Shown here: piece after piece, positions 54,799-63,312 of the stretch
How positions within the stretch are numbered: position 1 is the stretch's first letter
How the letters are laid out: each line of letters begins with the position of its first letter
Assembly: GCF_014836595.1 (NCBI RefSeq)
Contig: NZ_JACSQO010000003.1
Location: forward strand, 171,319 to 235,318
Direction: 5' to 3'
DNA length: 64,000 nt
Source of the DNA: Psychrobacillus faecigallinarum
GTDB taxonomy: Bacteria > Bacillota > Bacilli > Bacillales_A > Planococcaceae
The notes under the pieces: model-generated
Database searches by the model: none
The model's input: the letters and a program-made list of their open reading frames with translations, nothing else
What the model was told of the DNA's origin: nothing
Position numbers and translations under genes: made by a program

Positions 54799-55134
54799 TT
54801 GACACTTTGGATTGATGTGTCTGTTAGCAAGCGTCAGCTAAAGCTTTATGATGCAAGCAAATTACTTAAAACATACCCCATTGCAGTTGGAAAAATTTTA
54901 ACTCCTACCCCTACAGGCAACTATATAATTATTAATAAAGAAATTGACCCTGGAGGTCCTTATGGAGCGTTGTGGATGGGTCTCTCAAAGCCCCATTATG
55001 GCATTCATGGAACTAACGACCCTAGCTCCATTGGTAAAGAGGTTTCGTTAGGTTGTATAAGGATGTACAACGATGATGTTATAGAACTTTCTTCTATGGT
55101 CCCTATTCAAACAAATGTATACATTCATAAATGA
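54799..55134 (+). CDS. Short L,D-transpeptidase (YkuD domain)
   Basis: A 111-residue protein that is almost only a YkuD catalytic domain. H70 (GIHGTND) and C86 in SLGCIRM are the active-site residues, so it should cross-link peptidoglycan or attach proteins to it. It has no signal peptide or LysM domain, unlike YkuD itself, so how it reaches the wall is unclear; it may act in the forespore compartment or be released. It starts with TTG behind AGGAGAG. Confidence 0.83.
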   Translation: MTLWIDVSVSKRQLKLYDASKLLKTYPIAVGKILTPTPTGNYIIINKEIDPGGPYGALWMGLSKPHYGIHGTNDPSSIGKEVSLGCIRMYNDDVIELSSMVPIQTNVYIHK

Positions 55135-55614
55135 AAATTTCCAAGTAACTCGCTATATGTTACTAATTACAGACGAAGTGTAAGCCGTATATTAATAAAA
55201 TTATATCTTCCAATTCACTATGCTAATTAAGTTCCCCTGTACAAATGATCCTACACTTTCCACTTCATCCAATTTCTAAATATATTTTGTAAGTTTCTTC
55301 CCTACTTTTGACTTTCAACCCTTTTACCCTATTCCAATTCGTTTTAGCGATTCATATTAGCATATGACTTCTTGTTCCTACTGTTCCTTCTTATTTGTTC
55401 CTCTATGATTGTCTACATATCTTTGTTAAATTAACTTTTTCAGTTGTAATGCTTCCTAAATTTTTTTGATAAACCATAGATCACATCACTGTATGTATTT
55501 TGTACCTATTACTCCTTTTTAAGTTTACCTCTTGAAAAGAGAGGTAAGTAAATAAGAAAACTCATTTTAGGGATGACGTTTGTTAATTAAGAAAAAATTT
55601 CGGAGGTAATATAT
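55135..55614. other. AT-rich gap before the small lipoprotein gene
   Basis: The 480 bp hold no supported gene. TTACCTCT at 55525-55532 pairs with AGAGGTAA at 55540-55547, a small hairpin upstream of the lipoprotein gene. Nothing else was recognised. Confidence 0.45.
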
Positions 55615-55773
55615 ATGTTTGCTAAAAATAAACGCGCAAAAATCGGCGCTTTTTCATTGATTTCATTAGGCCTGCTTGGTGCATGTGACAATGATTCAAC
55701 CAATAAAAACGATGAAGGTCCTGAAGATATCAACGTAGAGGAACAAAATATGGAACAAGAAGTGGATAAATAA
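55615..55773 (+). CDS. Small lipoprotein of 52 residues
   Basis: This very short lipoprotein begins MFAKNKRAKIGAFSLISLGL and has the lipobox LGAC directly after. About 27 acidic residues follow, so it is a small anchored, negatively charged protein on the outer membrane face. CGGAGG lies 8 nt upstream of the ATG. I do not recognise a family; its role is unknown. It precedes the control region of sda. Confidence 0.65.
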   Translation: MFAKNKRAKIGAFSLISLGLLGACDNDSTNKNDEGPEDINVEEQNMEQEVDK

Positions 55774-55891
55774 AAGGTAGAGATAACAGACGAAGAGATA
55801 ATGGATATGGATAAAGAATATTTTTTAAAAAATTCAATTAATTGGTTTAAGTTTATTCTTTATGGGTATTTAATAAAAGGAAATATTTTGT

Positions 55892-56147
55892 TTATCCACA
55901 GGATTAAATGAATAAAAAGAACAAAAAGTTATTGAATATACTTGAAAAATATTTAAAACATATAATATGTTTCATTTTTTTCAATTAGAAGTAAAAAAAA
56001 TGTTTTTACATTAAAATGTTTCGACAAAATCCGCCTTTTTTTCTTACTGTGGATAAAATTACACACAGAACTCACACTAGAAGAGTAAGCATTTGAAATT
56101 CTTATAAACAGTTTATACACAACTTATCCATACATTACTGTGGATAA
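55892..56147. promoter_or_regulatory. Cluster of DnaA boxes upstream of sda
   Basis: Perfect 9-mers TTATCCACA occur at 55892-55900 (plus), 56048-56056 and 56139-56147 (both as the reverse complement). Near matches TTATACACA at 56113-56121 and TTATCCATA at 56124-56132 lie between the last two. The gap 55774-56258 otherwise holds no gene. In B. subtilis, DnaA activates sda transcription. Confidence 0.8.
56019..56029 (-). promoter_or_regulatory. Perfect Spo0A box upstream of sda
   Basis: The minus strand reads TTTTGTCGAAA, matching the Spo0A consensus at 11 of 11 positions. It lies 230 bp upstream of sda, between two DnaA boxes. Confidence 0.6.
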
Positions 56148-56258
56148 AAAGAACGATTGTTCTATCTGAGATTATTTGGTAAAGTATCTATTATAATAAT
56201 TATTTAATAAGAAGAACTTTTCTCATATATTACTATTTAACTAACAGGAGGAAAAAAC

Positions 56259-56387
56259 ATGAGTAAAATGTCAGATGATTTATTATTAGAATCATATTTT
56301 ACTGCTAAGGAACTAGAACTTTGCCCCGACTTTTTAGCTCTATTAGAAAGCGAAATTCAACGTCGCTCACTCAAGGTTGATTTATAG
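56259..56387 (+). CDS. sda: Sporulation checkpoint protein Sda
   Basis: A 42-residue protein, [20 protein letters not shown] followed by [18 protein letters not shown]. This matches the Sda helical hairpin at nearly every position (SDELLIESYFKATEMNL-type first helix and IKRRSL second helix). Sda binds sporulation kinases of the KinA type and delays sporulation while DNA replication is unfinished. AGGAGG stands 7 nt upstream of the ATG. The upstream DnaA-box cluster fits the known link between DnaA and sda. Confidence 0.9.
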   Translation: MSKMSDDLLLESYFTAKELELCPDFLALLESEIQRRSLKVDL

Positions 56388-56494
56388 TTTTTATCTAAAA
56401 GTGAAACTTTCTTTCCATTCCTTCGTATATAGTATAAGGTAATACAGTAGACCCATACTATATCAGCTATTACTATTCAACGGAGGTTAATACA

Positions 56495-56941
56495 TTGAAA
56501 AAATTGCTCGTCGCTTTACTTACCATCACACTTGTCTTTTCATCTGTCGGTAGCTTCGTCTTCCAAGATGATATTACTGCTGAAGCAAAAAAGTATAAAT
56601 CCGGAAAAAAAGGATTTAACTCAAATAACAACTCTAATAACACTAATTCAAATATTCAAAAGGATAAAAAAGATGATACAACAGCAACAAACAAAACTAC
56701 TAACAACACTACTCCTAAAGGAGGATTTTCTGCAGGGGGACTAATGAAGGGTCTTTTTGTTGGTGGTTTAGCTGGATTACTTTTTGGTAGTCTATTTGCT
56801 AATATGGGTATCCTAGGATCTGTATTAGGCTTCTTAATAAATGCAGTGGCAATCATTGTTATTATTGTGCTTGCACTTAAAATCTTCAACATGTTTAAAG
56901 ACAAGAAGAAAAAAGAGGATCCACACACATGGAGAAACTAG
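56495..56941 (+). CDS. Tim44-like membrane protein, short form
   Basis: A 148-residue protein with a signal peptide (about 1-30), an Asn/Lys/Thr-rich linker (about 31-80) and a Gly-rich membrane hairpin (GLMKGLFVGGLAGLLFGSLF, then an aliphatic helix), ending KKKKEDPHTWRN. The membrane part resembles the N-terminal region of bacterial Tim44-like proteins, but the C-terminal Tim44 domain is missing. It overlaps yxcD by 13 nt and starts with TTG behind GGAGG. Role unknown. Confidence 0.65.
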   Translation: MKKLLVALLTITLVFSSVGSFVFQDDITAEAKKYKSGKKGFNSNNNSNNTNSNIQKDKKDDTTATNKTTNNTTPKGGFSAGGLMKGLFVGGLAGLLFGSLFANMGILGSVLGFLINAVAIIVIIVLALKIFNMFKDKKKKEDPHTWRN

Positions 56942-57219
56942 TTATACCAGAACAAAATATTATTAATGCTATTTGCGTCCATTTTGGTCGTAAATTTAAT
57001 ACTACTCCTGAAGAGGTTGAAGTAGAACTAATCTTTGATGATGAGGTTGGTTTTTCCGCAGAAGCTTATATAAATAATCAGCAACATAACTTAAGCACAT
57101 TAGACATTATCGAATCTCTTCGCCAAACAATGAGAGAATTTTTAAATCTAGATCCTATTACTACAGGAATCGAGCTTGTTTTTGATGAAGAAGAGGGAAT
57201 TATCGCTATAGTAAGCTAA
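56929..57219 (+). CDS. YxcD family protein (DUF2653)
   Basis: A 96-residue small acidic cytoplasmic protein. PEEVEVELIFDDEVGFSAEA and GIELVFDEEEGIIAIV fit the YxcD/DUF2653 family of unknown function. AAGAGG lies 10 nt before the ATG within the end of the membrane protein gene, which it overlaps by 13 nt, so both are expressed together. A terminator follows. Confidence 0.8.
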   Translation: MEKLVIPEQNIINAICVHFGRKFNTTPEEVEVELIFDDEVGFSAEAYINNQQHNLSTLDIIESLRQTMREFLNLDPITTGIELVFDEEEGIIAIVS

Positions 57220-57220
57220 G

Positions 57221-57252
57221 AAAAAACCGAAGAATCTTTCTTCGGTTTTTTT
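57221..57252 (+). terminator. Terminator of yxcD
   Basis: AAAACCGAAGA pairs with TCTTCGGTTTT, followed by a T run. Confidence 0.85.
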
Positions 57253-57300
57253 CTTGGCTTATTTTTCCTAGCACTTATGTTTTTCATTGCACATTAAAAA

Positions 57301-57322
57301 CCGATGGCTAAAATAGCCATCG
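57301..57322 (-). terminator. Terminator of the SASP gene
   Basis: A 9-bp stem, CCGATGGCT with AGCCATCGG, is followed on the minus strand by TTTTTA. Confidence 0.85.
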
Positions 57323-57336
57323 GCCGTAAAGTTTAA

Positions 57337-57534
57337 TTATTTTTGTGATCCGTTCATTTGTCCTTGAGCTTGAGCTACTAAACGCTTAGTAATTTCTCCG
57401 CCAACGGAACCGTTAGCACGCGCTGTAGATTCTCCTCCAAGTTGCACACCGAATTCTTGAGCGATTTCATATTTCATTTGATCAAGAGCTTGTTTAACAC
57501 CTGGTACAAGTAGTTTATTGTTGTTGTTTGACAT
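57337..57534 (-). CDS. Alpha/beta-type small acid-soluble spore protein
   Basis: A 65-residue SASP. The hallmarks are [20 protein letters not shown], with the germination protease site in YEIAQEFGV, then the [16 protein letters not shown] motif. It coats DNA in the dormant spore and protects it from heat and UV. The ATG at 57534 has AAGGAGG 8 nt upstream. A SigG-like promoter lies upstream and a strong terminator downstream. Confidence 0.95.
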   Translation of the reverse strand: MSNNNNKLLVPGVKQALDQMKYEIAQEFGVQLGGESTARANGSVGGEITKRLVAQAQGQMNGSQK

Positions 57535-57556
57535 TTTTCTCACCTCCTTGTGAGAT

Positions 57557-57585
57557 TAGATTGTGCCATTTGACTTTATTTATAC
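57557..57585 (-). promoter_or_regulatory. SigG-like promoter of the SASP gene
   Basis: The minus strand reads GTATA (fits the forespore -35 GHATR), 17 nt, CAATCTA (6 of 7 to CATNHTA). It lies about 25 bp upstream of the ATG. Confidence 0.6.
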
Positions 57586-57801
57586 CAACGAAAATAAGAG
57601 GAAATTATTGTTATTTTATAAACCACCGAAACAGAAATTTTTTCTTTTTTAAAGAACAGCTTTAATCAAGCATTATTTATTTATCTTTGGTTAAGCTTTT
57701 TATAGAAGTCAATCAATTTAATAATTCCTGTTTTTATGAAAAAGTACGAACTATCAAGATAGGAACAATGATATACAGATGCTTTTTTAAGAATATAATA
57801 A

Positions 57802-57928
57802 TTGATTTCCACTCTAGACGGAGGCTTTCCGTGGGGTGATCGATAAGCCATCACCGTCGCATACACTCCTGTTGTGATGGTTTTTCTGCCTCACTCATCC
57901 CTCCGGAGTCGCCGCCTGGCGCTACTAT
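57802..57928 (-). repeat. GC-rich repeat, copy 3, inverted
   Basis: On the minus strand the order is AGGCGGCGACTCC...GTGATGGCTTATCG...CACCCCACGGAAAG, matching the copies at 3365 and 3622, with divergent ends. It is the main content of the 797-bp gap 57535-58331. It folds into a similar long stem-loop. Confidence 0.7.
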
Positions 57929-58331
57929 CAACAAGTATGAAATGTACGTATTTAACTGGTAAAGTGCTATTAAAGTAATTAAATTATTCAATCTGATTTA
58001 AGAATGATTTTTATTTAAACGCACTAATTCGCAAGCTACTTATCTGTTTCTAAACTATTTTTAATTCACTCTTAGTACACTTTATATTCTTACATCATGA
58101 ATTTCCTGCTCCGCCCATAAATCCCCACTATCAGGTAGAAGTTAAAGAAAACAATAGTTTTTAAAGGTTTTTGTAGCTAAAATAACAAAGCATTACCTTT
58201 TTAACTTTCCCCTACTATAAGAAGTATATGAGGTGTAAAAGCATATTTAGCAAACTTATTTAGTAATAATGCACGCTTTGTCACCCTATTTCATAACTTG
58301 TAGGGAAACGTTAAAAGGAGTGGGTATTAAC

Positions 58332-58634
58332 ATGATTAAAGTACAACCAATAGAAATAGAGGGCAATACTTTTATAGCTGTTTCAGTTGAACTTCCTAAA
58401 ACTAACTTACTTACCGTGTCCAATGATAAAGGTTATATTATGTGTGGGGCACTAGACATAGGATTGCTCAATGAAAAATTGAAGGATCGTCAAATTATTG
58501 CAGGTCGCGCAGTTGGAGTTAAAACAATTGACCAGCTTTTAAACGCTCCATTAGAATCAGTTACATTAGAAGCAATAGAAATGGGAATCACTACTGGAAT
58601 GGTAGGAAAAGATGCATTATTAAGAATGGTCTAG
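58332..58634 (+). CDS. yunC: DUF1805/YunC family protein
   Basis: A 100-residue protein of the DUF1805 family. MIKVQPIEIEGNTFIAVSVE and GALDIGLLNEKLKDRQIIAG are typical of YunC, which has 101 residues in B. subtilis. Function is unknown. The ATG at 58332 has AAAGGAG about 11 nt upstream; an upstream ATG at 58269 would add 21 residues unlike the family and was rejected. Confidence 0.85.
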   Translation: MIKVQPIEIEGNTFIAVSVELPKTNLLTVSNDKGYIMCGALDIGLLNEKLKDRQIIAGRAVGVKTIDQLLNAPLESVTLEAIEMGITTGMVGKDALLRMV

Positions 58635-58791
58635 ATAGGAAAATGACTTCGAGTAATTAGTAGGACCGGCAAAATGAATCACTTTTTCTTTCAAATAAAA
58701 ATTGAACAGAATTTATCACTTCCATACCCTAAGGAAGTCGACGCCTTTTTATAAATTTCATTCATTTTTTGGTGTATCACCAATAATAGAA

Positions 58792-58826
58792 AAAGTGTCA
58801 GCAAGGAAATTCCTTACTGACACTCT
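58792..58826 (-). terminator. Terminator of the bacillopeptidase F-like gene
   Basis: AGTGTCAGCAAGGA pairs with TCCTTACTGACACT (one mismatch), followed on the minus strand by TTTTTC. Confidence 0.85.
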
Positions 58827-58842
58827 TTTAAATTTTGCCGAA

Positions 58843-61800
58843 TTAGTTTGTTAATAAGTTATCAATTTCTTCTTTCTTATCTTCGTTTCCTTTTGCTGGC
58901 TCCTCTACATCAGCAGGTTTTTCCACTGACGGCTGTGAAGTCGGTGCATCTACGTTAACATACAGTTTACCTGCTGCTTTTTGACGTGTTTCATTCGCAA
59001 AGCCATCAACTGTAATAACCTCAATTACCGCTCCATTAGCTACAGTATCAGCTGGTACTGTCCAATAACCTACATAATGTCCATTTCCAGTTTCCATCAT
59101 TGGAAGTTCTGTAGCATTTTGTACATTACCCACATTTGTAAGCGGCATATGAATAACAAATGTAGATTTTAATCCTGGTTCACTGTCAAATTCAATTTTA
59201 ACACTACGACCAGTTTTAAGGTTTAAATCAGTCGCTGGTTTCAGATTAGAAATCTCTGGAGCTATGGAGTCAGCAGTAACTTTAATTGTTTTTGTTTCTA
59301 TGTTTCCTGCTCTGTCCTTCGCTTCTACAGTGATTTCATTTAATCCTTCCTCTAAAAGGACACGTTTAGAGAACTTACCGTTAGTTACTGTTGCAGGTTG
59401 TCCATTTACATGAACATACTCTAAATTAGCATCTGCAATTGTACCTTCAACAGTAACACTCTCACGATTTGTTTTCTCGCCATCAACTGGTTTAGTAATA
59501 GCTAGTTCAGGCTTTTGAGTGTCTAAAATAACAGTTACAGGAGCAGACTCTCCAGTTTCACGATCATCCAAATTAGAGACAACTGTAAATTCATTTTCAC
59601 CTTCTGTTAATACTGCATCAATAGCAAATTTACCGTCAGTTCCAACTTCTGTAGATTCTACTACTTCACCATTTTGCTTCAACTCGATTGTTGTAGTTGG
59701 TGATGCAGATCCCTCTATTGTAATTTCTTCTTCATTAGTCACTAATCCTTCTTGAGGAGAAGTGATAACTGGGCCAACTACCTCGTAGCTTACACGAGCT
59801 CGTATCATGTAGTTACCCTCTGCGGTAGGTGAAGGCGACCATGCACCAGAAACTCCTTGATAGCTTCTGCCAGCATTTGTACCATTTTCATCTGTTCCTA
59901 AGCCTGGAGAATTTGGATTTGCAGTCGTTTGACGATAAACCATATAGAAATCTCCAGTTACTACGATGTTGTGTTCTGTTAGGTCAACAACAGTCCATTC
60001 ACCATTTCGAAGTGCTGTCGCGTCTACAGGACCAGCTAGCATTTTACCTGGTGTACCATCAGCTCCACTTGCATCCCAAACTTCCACTGCAAATGCAGTT
60101 CCACCCGGTACAGGCCATTCAGTAGTCCAGAATTTAAACACACCATCTGTTACAATTCCACTTTCTTTTCCTTCAGGAAGTGACATTTTTACAGCCCATG
60201 CATTTCCAGCTGCATTAAATGCTCTAGCATTTTCTGCTGTTCCGTCATCATAACCAATTTCCCCACCTGGGTAAGTGTAGAAAGGCTCTAATGCGATATC
60301 TTTCGTAATCGGCTCACCGTCAATACTTACAGGAAGTTCTTGACCATGATATCCACGAGCAATAACTTTAAGTGTGTAGTCTCCTACATAAGCAGTGATA
60401 GAGTAGTTACCATTCTCATCCGTTACTACAGGAGTAATATTAGCATCCTCTACAAGCAATATAGTTGCTCCAGCGATACCTTCGCCTGTAGCAGAATCTG
60501 TAATAGTACCACTAACAGTATTTTGCTCTACTTCATCTAAAGTGAAGTTAGCTGTTGCAGTTCCATCTGCTTCAATCACAACTGATTTTTGCTCAGATGT
60601 GAAGCCGTAAGCTTCAGCTTTCGCTGTAAATGTTCCAGCTCCATGAGTCATTGAGTAAGAACCATTTGCCGGATCTGTATAAACAGAGCGACCCGATTCA
60701 AGAACACTTACTTGAGCACCAAGAGGTAGCAATGTCGGCACAGCTACATCTTCGCCTACTGGTGGAGCAGCTTTTACTTCAGGTAGGACTGGTTTAATCT
60801 TTGTAGGATCTACCGTTTCTTTTTTAGCATCAATATCTTTTTGGTTTTCTCCTTTATTTCCTGCATTTTCAGCATTACCTTTGTTTCCAGCATTGCCTTT
60901 TGATACTTTACCTGTTTGAGATACATCCGTTAAGGCAACATCATCAATGTACCAACCGTCTCTTTGTACACTTCCATCAGAAAATGCATTAAATCCAATA
61001 TAGATACGTTGACCAGCATATGCAGATAAATCAACTTCCGCATCTTCCCAAGCAGTAGAAATTCCCGTAACCATTAATAATTGTTCCCAGTTTACTTGGT
61101 CAGTAGAAACAAATACATGGCCGTAATCATAAGCTCTTCCAGAAGATGCTTGTTCAAAGTTATGCCAATGCTTGAACTGAAGATAAGAGTTTCCTTCAGG
61201 TAAATCGATTGGAGGTGCTACAAGTGTTGCATTCATGCTGTTTGCATAAAGACCGTCTAGATTAGTAGCATATACTTTTTCACCAGATGCAGCATTTCCA
61301 GGGCCAGATGTTGGTACTCCCCATTCCCAGCTATCTTGGTTTCCAAAAGAATACCATCCAGTTGGTTGTGCTTCAAAATCTTCTGAGTAACCAACAGTAA
61401 TTCCTGGTTTTACTTGTACAGTATATTCATCACTAGTTACTTCGTTATTTCCAAAGTCAGTAACAGTCCAAGTATATTTGAAGGAAGTACCTGTGATTAA
61501 ATCTCCAGGGACCACTACTGAGTATACTCCAGACTTATAGTCGCCAGATGTGCGACCAGCTTCAATTTCTTGCCATGCACCATTAGCATCTAGGTAGTTT
61601 AAAACTACAGAAGAAACACTAATGTTATCTGTAACATTAGCAGTTAAAGTTAAACTCATTCCTTCATAAGTTTCAGCAGGAGCAGAATGTTCAAGTACTG
61701 GCGCTTCGTTGTCATCGCCTTCTTGCGTTACTTGTCCTTTTAAAGTACCAAGACCTGTAAGGATTGAGGAAACAGCTGCTTCAGCATCAACTAATCCATA

Positions 61801-63312
61801 GCCATAGCCATGGTTTGGAACTGCCGTATATTGGGTATCAGTTAATGGAATAGCTGTATTTAATAAAATTTCTTCCATTTCATCTACAGTCAGGTTTGCA
61901 TTAACTTGTTTAAGTAATGCAGCTACACCAGATACCGCTGGTCCTGACATAGATGTTCCATTCCAACCACCTTCATAGCCACCACCTGGAATGGATGAAC
62001 GAATGTTCACACCAGGTGCAGAGATATCAGGTTTAATTTCTGCGTATGGAGATGGACCACGAAGAGAGAAATTTGCAACTTTATTATTAATATCGATTGC
62101 TCCAGTAGCAAAAGATTCAGGATAGTTAGCAGGTGCTGCTACAGAGCCTGCTCCTCCTGGATTTGTAAGAGTAGTATTACCCGCAGAAAACTCAGGGAAA
62201 ATTTCTGCAGCACGCCAGTTATTTACAACGTCTCGGTACCACTCGTCAAGTCCTGGTCCGCCACCCCAAGAGTTATTTACTACATCCGGAGCTAAATCTA
62301 CACGTGTATTTCCATTAGCATCAGTTGGAGCTAAAATCCATTGTGCTGCTTCTAAAAGGTCCGCGTCAGACCCACCAGATGTGGTAAACGCTTTAACAGC
62401 AATGTACTTAGCACCTGGGGCAACCCCAATTTGGTTTGAGCCATTTGGTTCGCTACCTACCATTGTTCCAGTTACATGCGTACCATGTTCTAGGTCATCA
62501 TACGGTGTAGCACGAGCTGCTGAGGTTGCATCAAACCAGTTAAAGTCATGAGACACTTGTCCAGTTGCTTTGTTATAGCCACGGTACTTTTCTTTTAGAG
62601 CTGGATGATCCCATTGAACACCAGTATCAATACTAGCAACAACAGTACCTGCGCCATCAATACCCATTTCCCAAACCTCTGGAGCCTTGACCCGTTCAAT
62701 ACTCCACTCTACATTTGCAATTTCTGCCTTAGGCATTACCGCATTTTCTGTTTTAGTGGTAAATAACTGCCGGGTTTCATTTGGAAGTATTTTCTCTACC
62801 TCAGGAAAAGTAGCTATTTTTTCGGCAATTTCTTTCGTTGTCGTTACGGACATACCATTAACGATGTAATAGGATTCTAAGTCACTAGCGTTTCCTTTTT
62901 CAACTTCCTTCTCAAGAAAATCCATCACAGTTTCTTGAGATTCCATAGAAGTGGACTTTAACTCTGAAACAACCGCTGACCGCTGAACAAGCTTCGTATT
63001 ATGAGCGGATAGGTTTTTACCTTCGGCATTTTCCCTAGCTTCCGCTGCCACTCCTGCCGTATCAGCCTTTTCTTTAAATTTAATCAAAAAGGTTACTTTT
63101 TCATCCTGTTTAAAGCTTTCTAGCAATCTACTACTCAGTTTGTCCTGAACAGATATATTACTTGGACTCGACTCTCTCATAGATTGGTGAAGTTTGCTAT
63201 TAGCCTCTGCACTAGCCACGTTTGGAGCGATCAGTGAAAATGTCATAAGTATAGATGCTGCGATACTAACGGCTTTAGTACGTTTAGTTCGACTATTTTT
63301 TCTACTACTCAA
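58843..63312 (-). CDS. Giant secreted subtilisin-like protease, bacillopeptidase F type
   Basis: A 1489-residue secreted S8 protease. The signal peptide (about 1-36) precedes an I9-type propeptide (about 70-185). The triad is D229 (SIDTGVQWDH), H276 (EHGTHVTGT) and S454 (NGTSMSGPAV). Then come an MAM-like region (about 645-800, FEAQPTGWYSFGNQDSWEWG), an Asn/Lys-rich linker, carboxypeptidase regulatory-like repeats (TVSGTITDSATGEGIAGATI) and Ig-like modules. The length and order match bacillopeptidase F (about 1430 residues). Start is TTG behind AGGAGG. It is the second very large subtilase in the window. Confidence 0.93.
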   Translation of the reverse strand: MSSRKNSRTKRTKAVSIAASILMTFSLIAPNVASAEANSKLHQSMRESSPSNISVQDKLSSRLLESFKQDEKVTFLIKFKEKADTAGVAAEARENAEGKNLSAHNTKLVQRSAVVSELKSTSMESQETVMDFLEKEVEKGNASDLESYYIVNGMSVTTTKEIAEKIATFPEVEKILPNETRQLFTTKTENAVMPKAEIANVEWSIERVKAPEVWEMGIDGAGTVVASIDTGVQWDHPALKEKYRGYNKATGQVSHDFNWFDATSAARATPYDDLEHGTHVTGTMVGSEPNGSNQIGVAPGAKYIAVKAFTTSGGSDADLLEAAQWILAPTDANGNTRVDLAPDVVNNSWGGGPGLDEWYRDVVNNWRAAEIFPEFSAGNTTLTNPGGAGSVAAPANYPESFATGAIDINNKVANFSLRGPSPYAEIKPDISAPGVNIRSSIPGGGYEGGWNGTSMSGPAVSGVAALLKQVNANLTVDEMEEILLNTAIPLTDTQYTAVPNHGYGYGLVDAEAAVSSILTGLGTLKGQVTQEGDDNEAPVLEHSAPAETYEGMSLTLTANVTDNISVSSVVLNYLDANGAWQEIEAGRTSGDYKSGVYSVVVPGDLITGTSFKYTWTVTDFGNNEVTSDEYTVQVKPGITVGYSEDFEAQPTGWYSFGNQDSWEWGVPTSGPGNAASGEKVYATNLDGLYANSMNATLVAPPIDLPEGNSYLQFKHWHNFEQASSGRAYDYGHVFVSTDQVNWEQLLMVTGISTAWEDAEVDLSAYAGQRIYIGFNAFSDGSVQRDGWYIDDVALTDVSQTGKVSKGNAGNKGNAENAGNKGENQKDIDAKKETVDPTKIKPVLPEVKAAPPVGEDVAVPTLLPLGAQVSVLESGRSVYTDPANGSYSMTHGAGTFTAKAEAYGFTSEQKSVVIEADGTATANFTLDEVEQNTVSGTITDSATGEGIAGATILLVEDANITPVVTDENGNYSITAYVGDYTLKVIARGYHGQELPVSIDGEPITKDIALEPFYTYPGGEIGYDDGTAENARAFNAAGNAWAVKMSLPEGKESGIVTDGVFKFWTTEWPVPGGTAFAVEVWDASGADGTPGKMLAGPVDATALRNGEWTVVDLTEHNIVVTGDFYMVYRQTTANPNSPGLGTDENGTNAGRSYQGVSGAWSPSPTAEGNYMIRARVSYEVVGPVITSPQEGLVTNEEEITIEGSASPTTTIELKQNGEVVESTEVGTDGKFAIDAVLTEGENEFTVVSNLDDRETGESAPVTVILDTQKPELAITKPVDGEKTNRESVTVEGTIADANLEYVHVNGQPATVTNGKFSKRVLLEEGLNEITVEAKDRAGNIETKTIKVTADSIAPEISNLKPATDLNLKTGRSVKIEFDSEPGLKSTFVIHMPLTNVGNVQNATELPMMETGNGHYVGYWTVPADTVANGAVIEVITVDGFANETRQKAAGKLYVNVDAPTSQPSVEKPADVEEPAKGNEDKKEEIDNLLTN

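Noticed and set aside
58269..58331. 21-residue N-terminal extension of the YunC-like protein
   Set aside because: The extension does not resemble the family, and the ATG at 58332 has the ribosome site and the usual protein length.
59829..60253. Plus-strand open frames opposite the bacillopeptidase F-like gene
   Set aside because: They lie fully antisense to a well-supported gene, lack ribosome sites and have no domain-like sequence. Many similar antisense frames elsewhere were dropped for the same reason.
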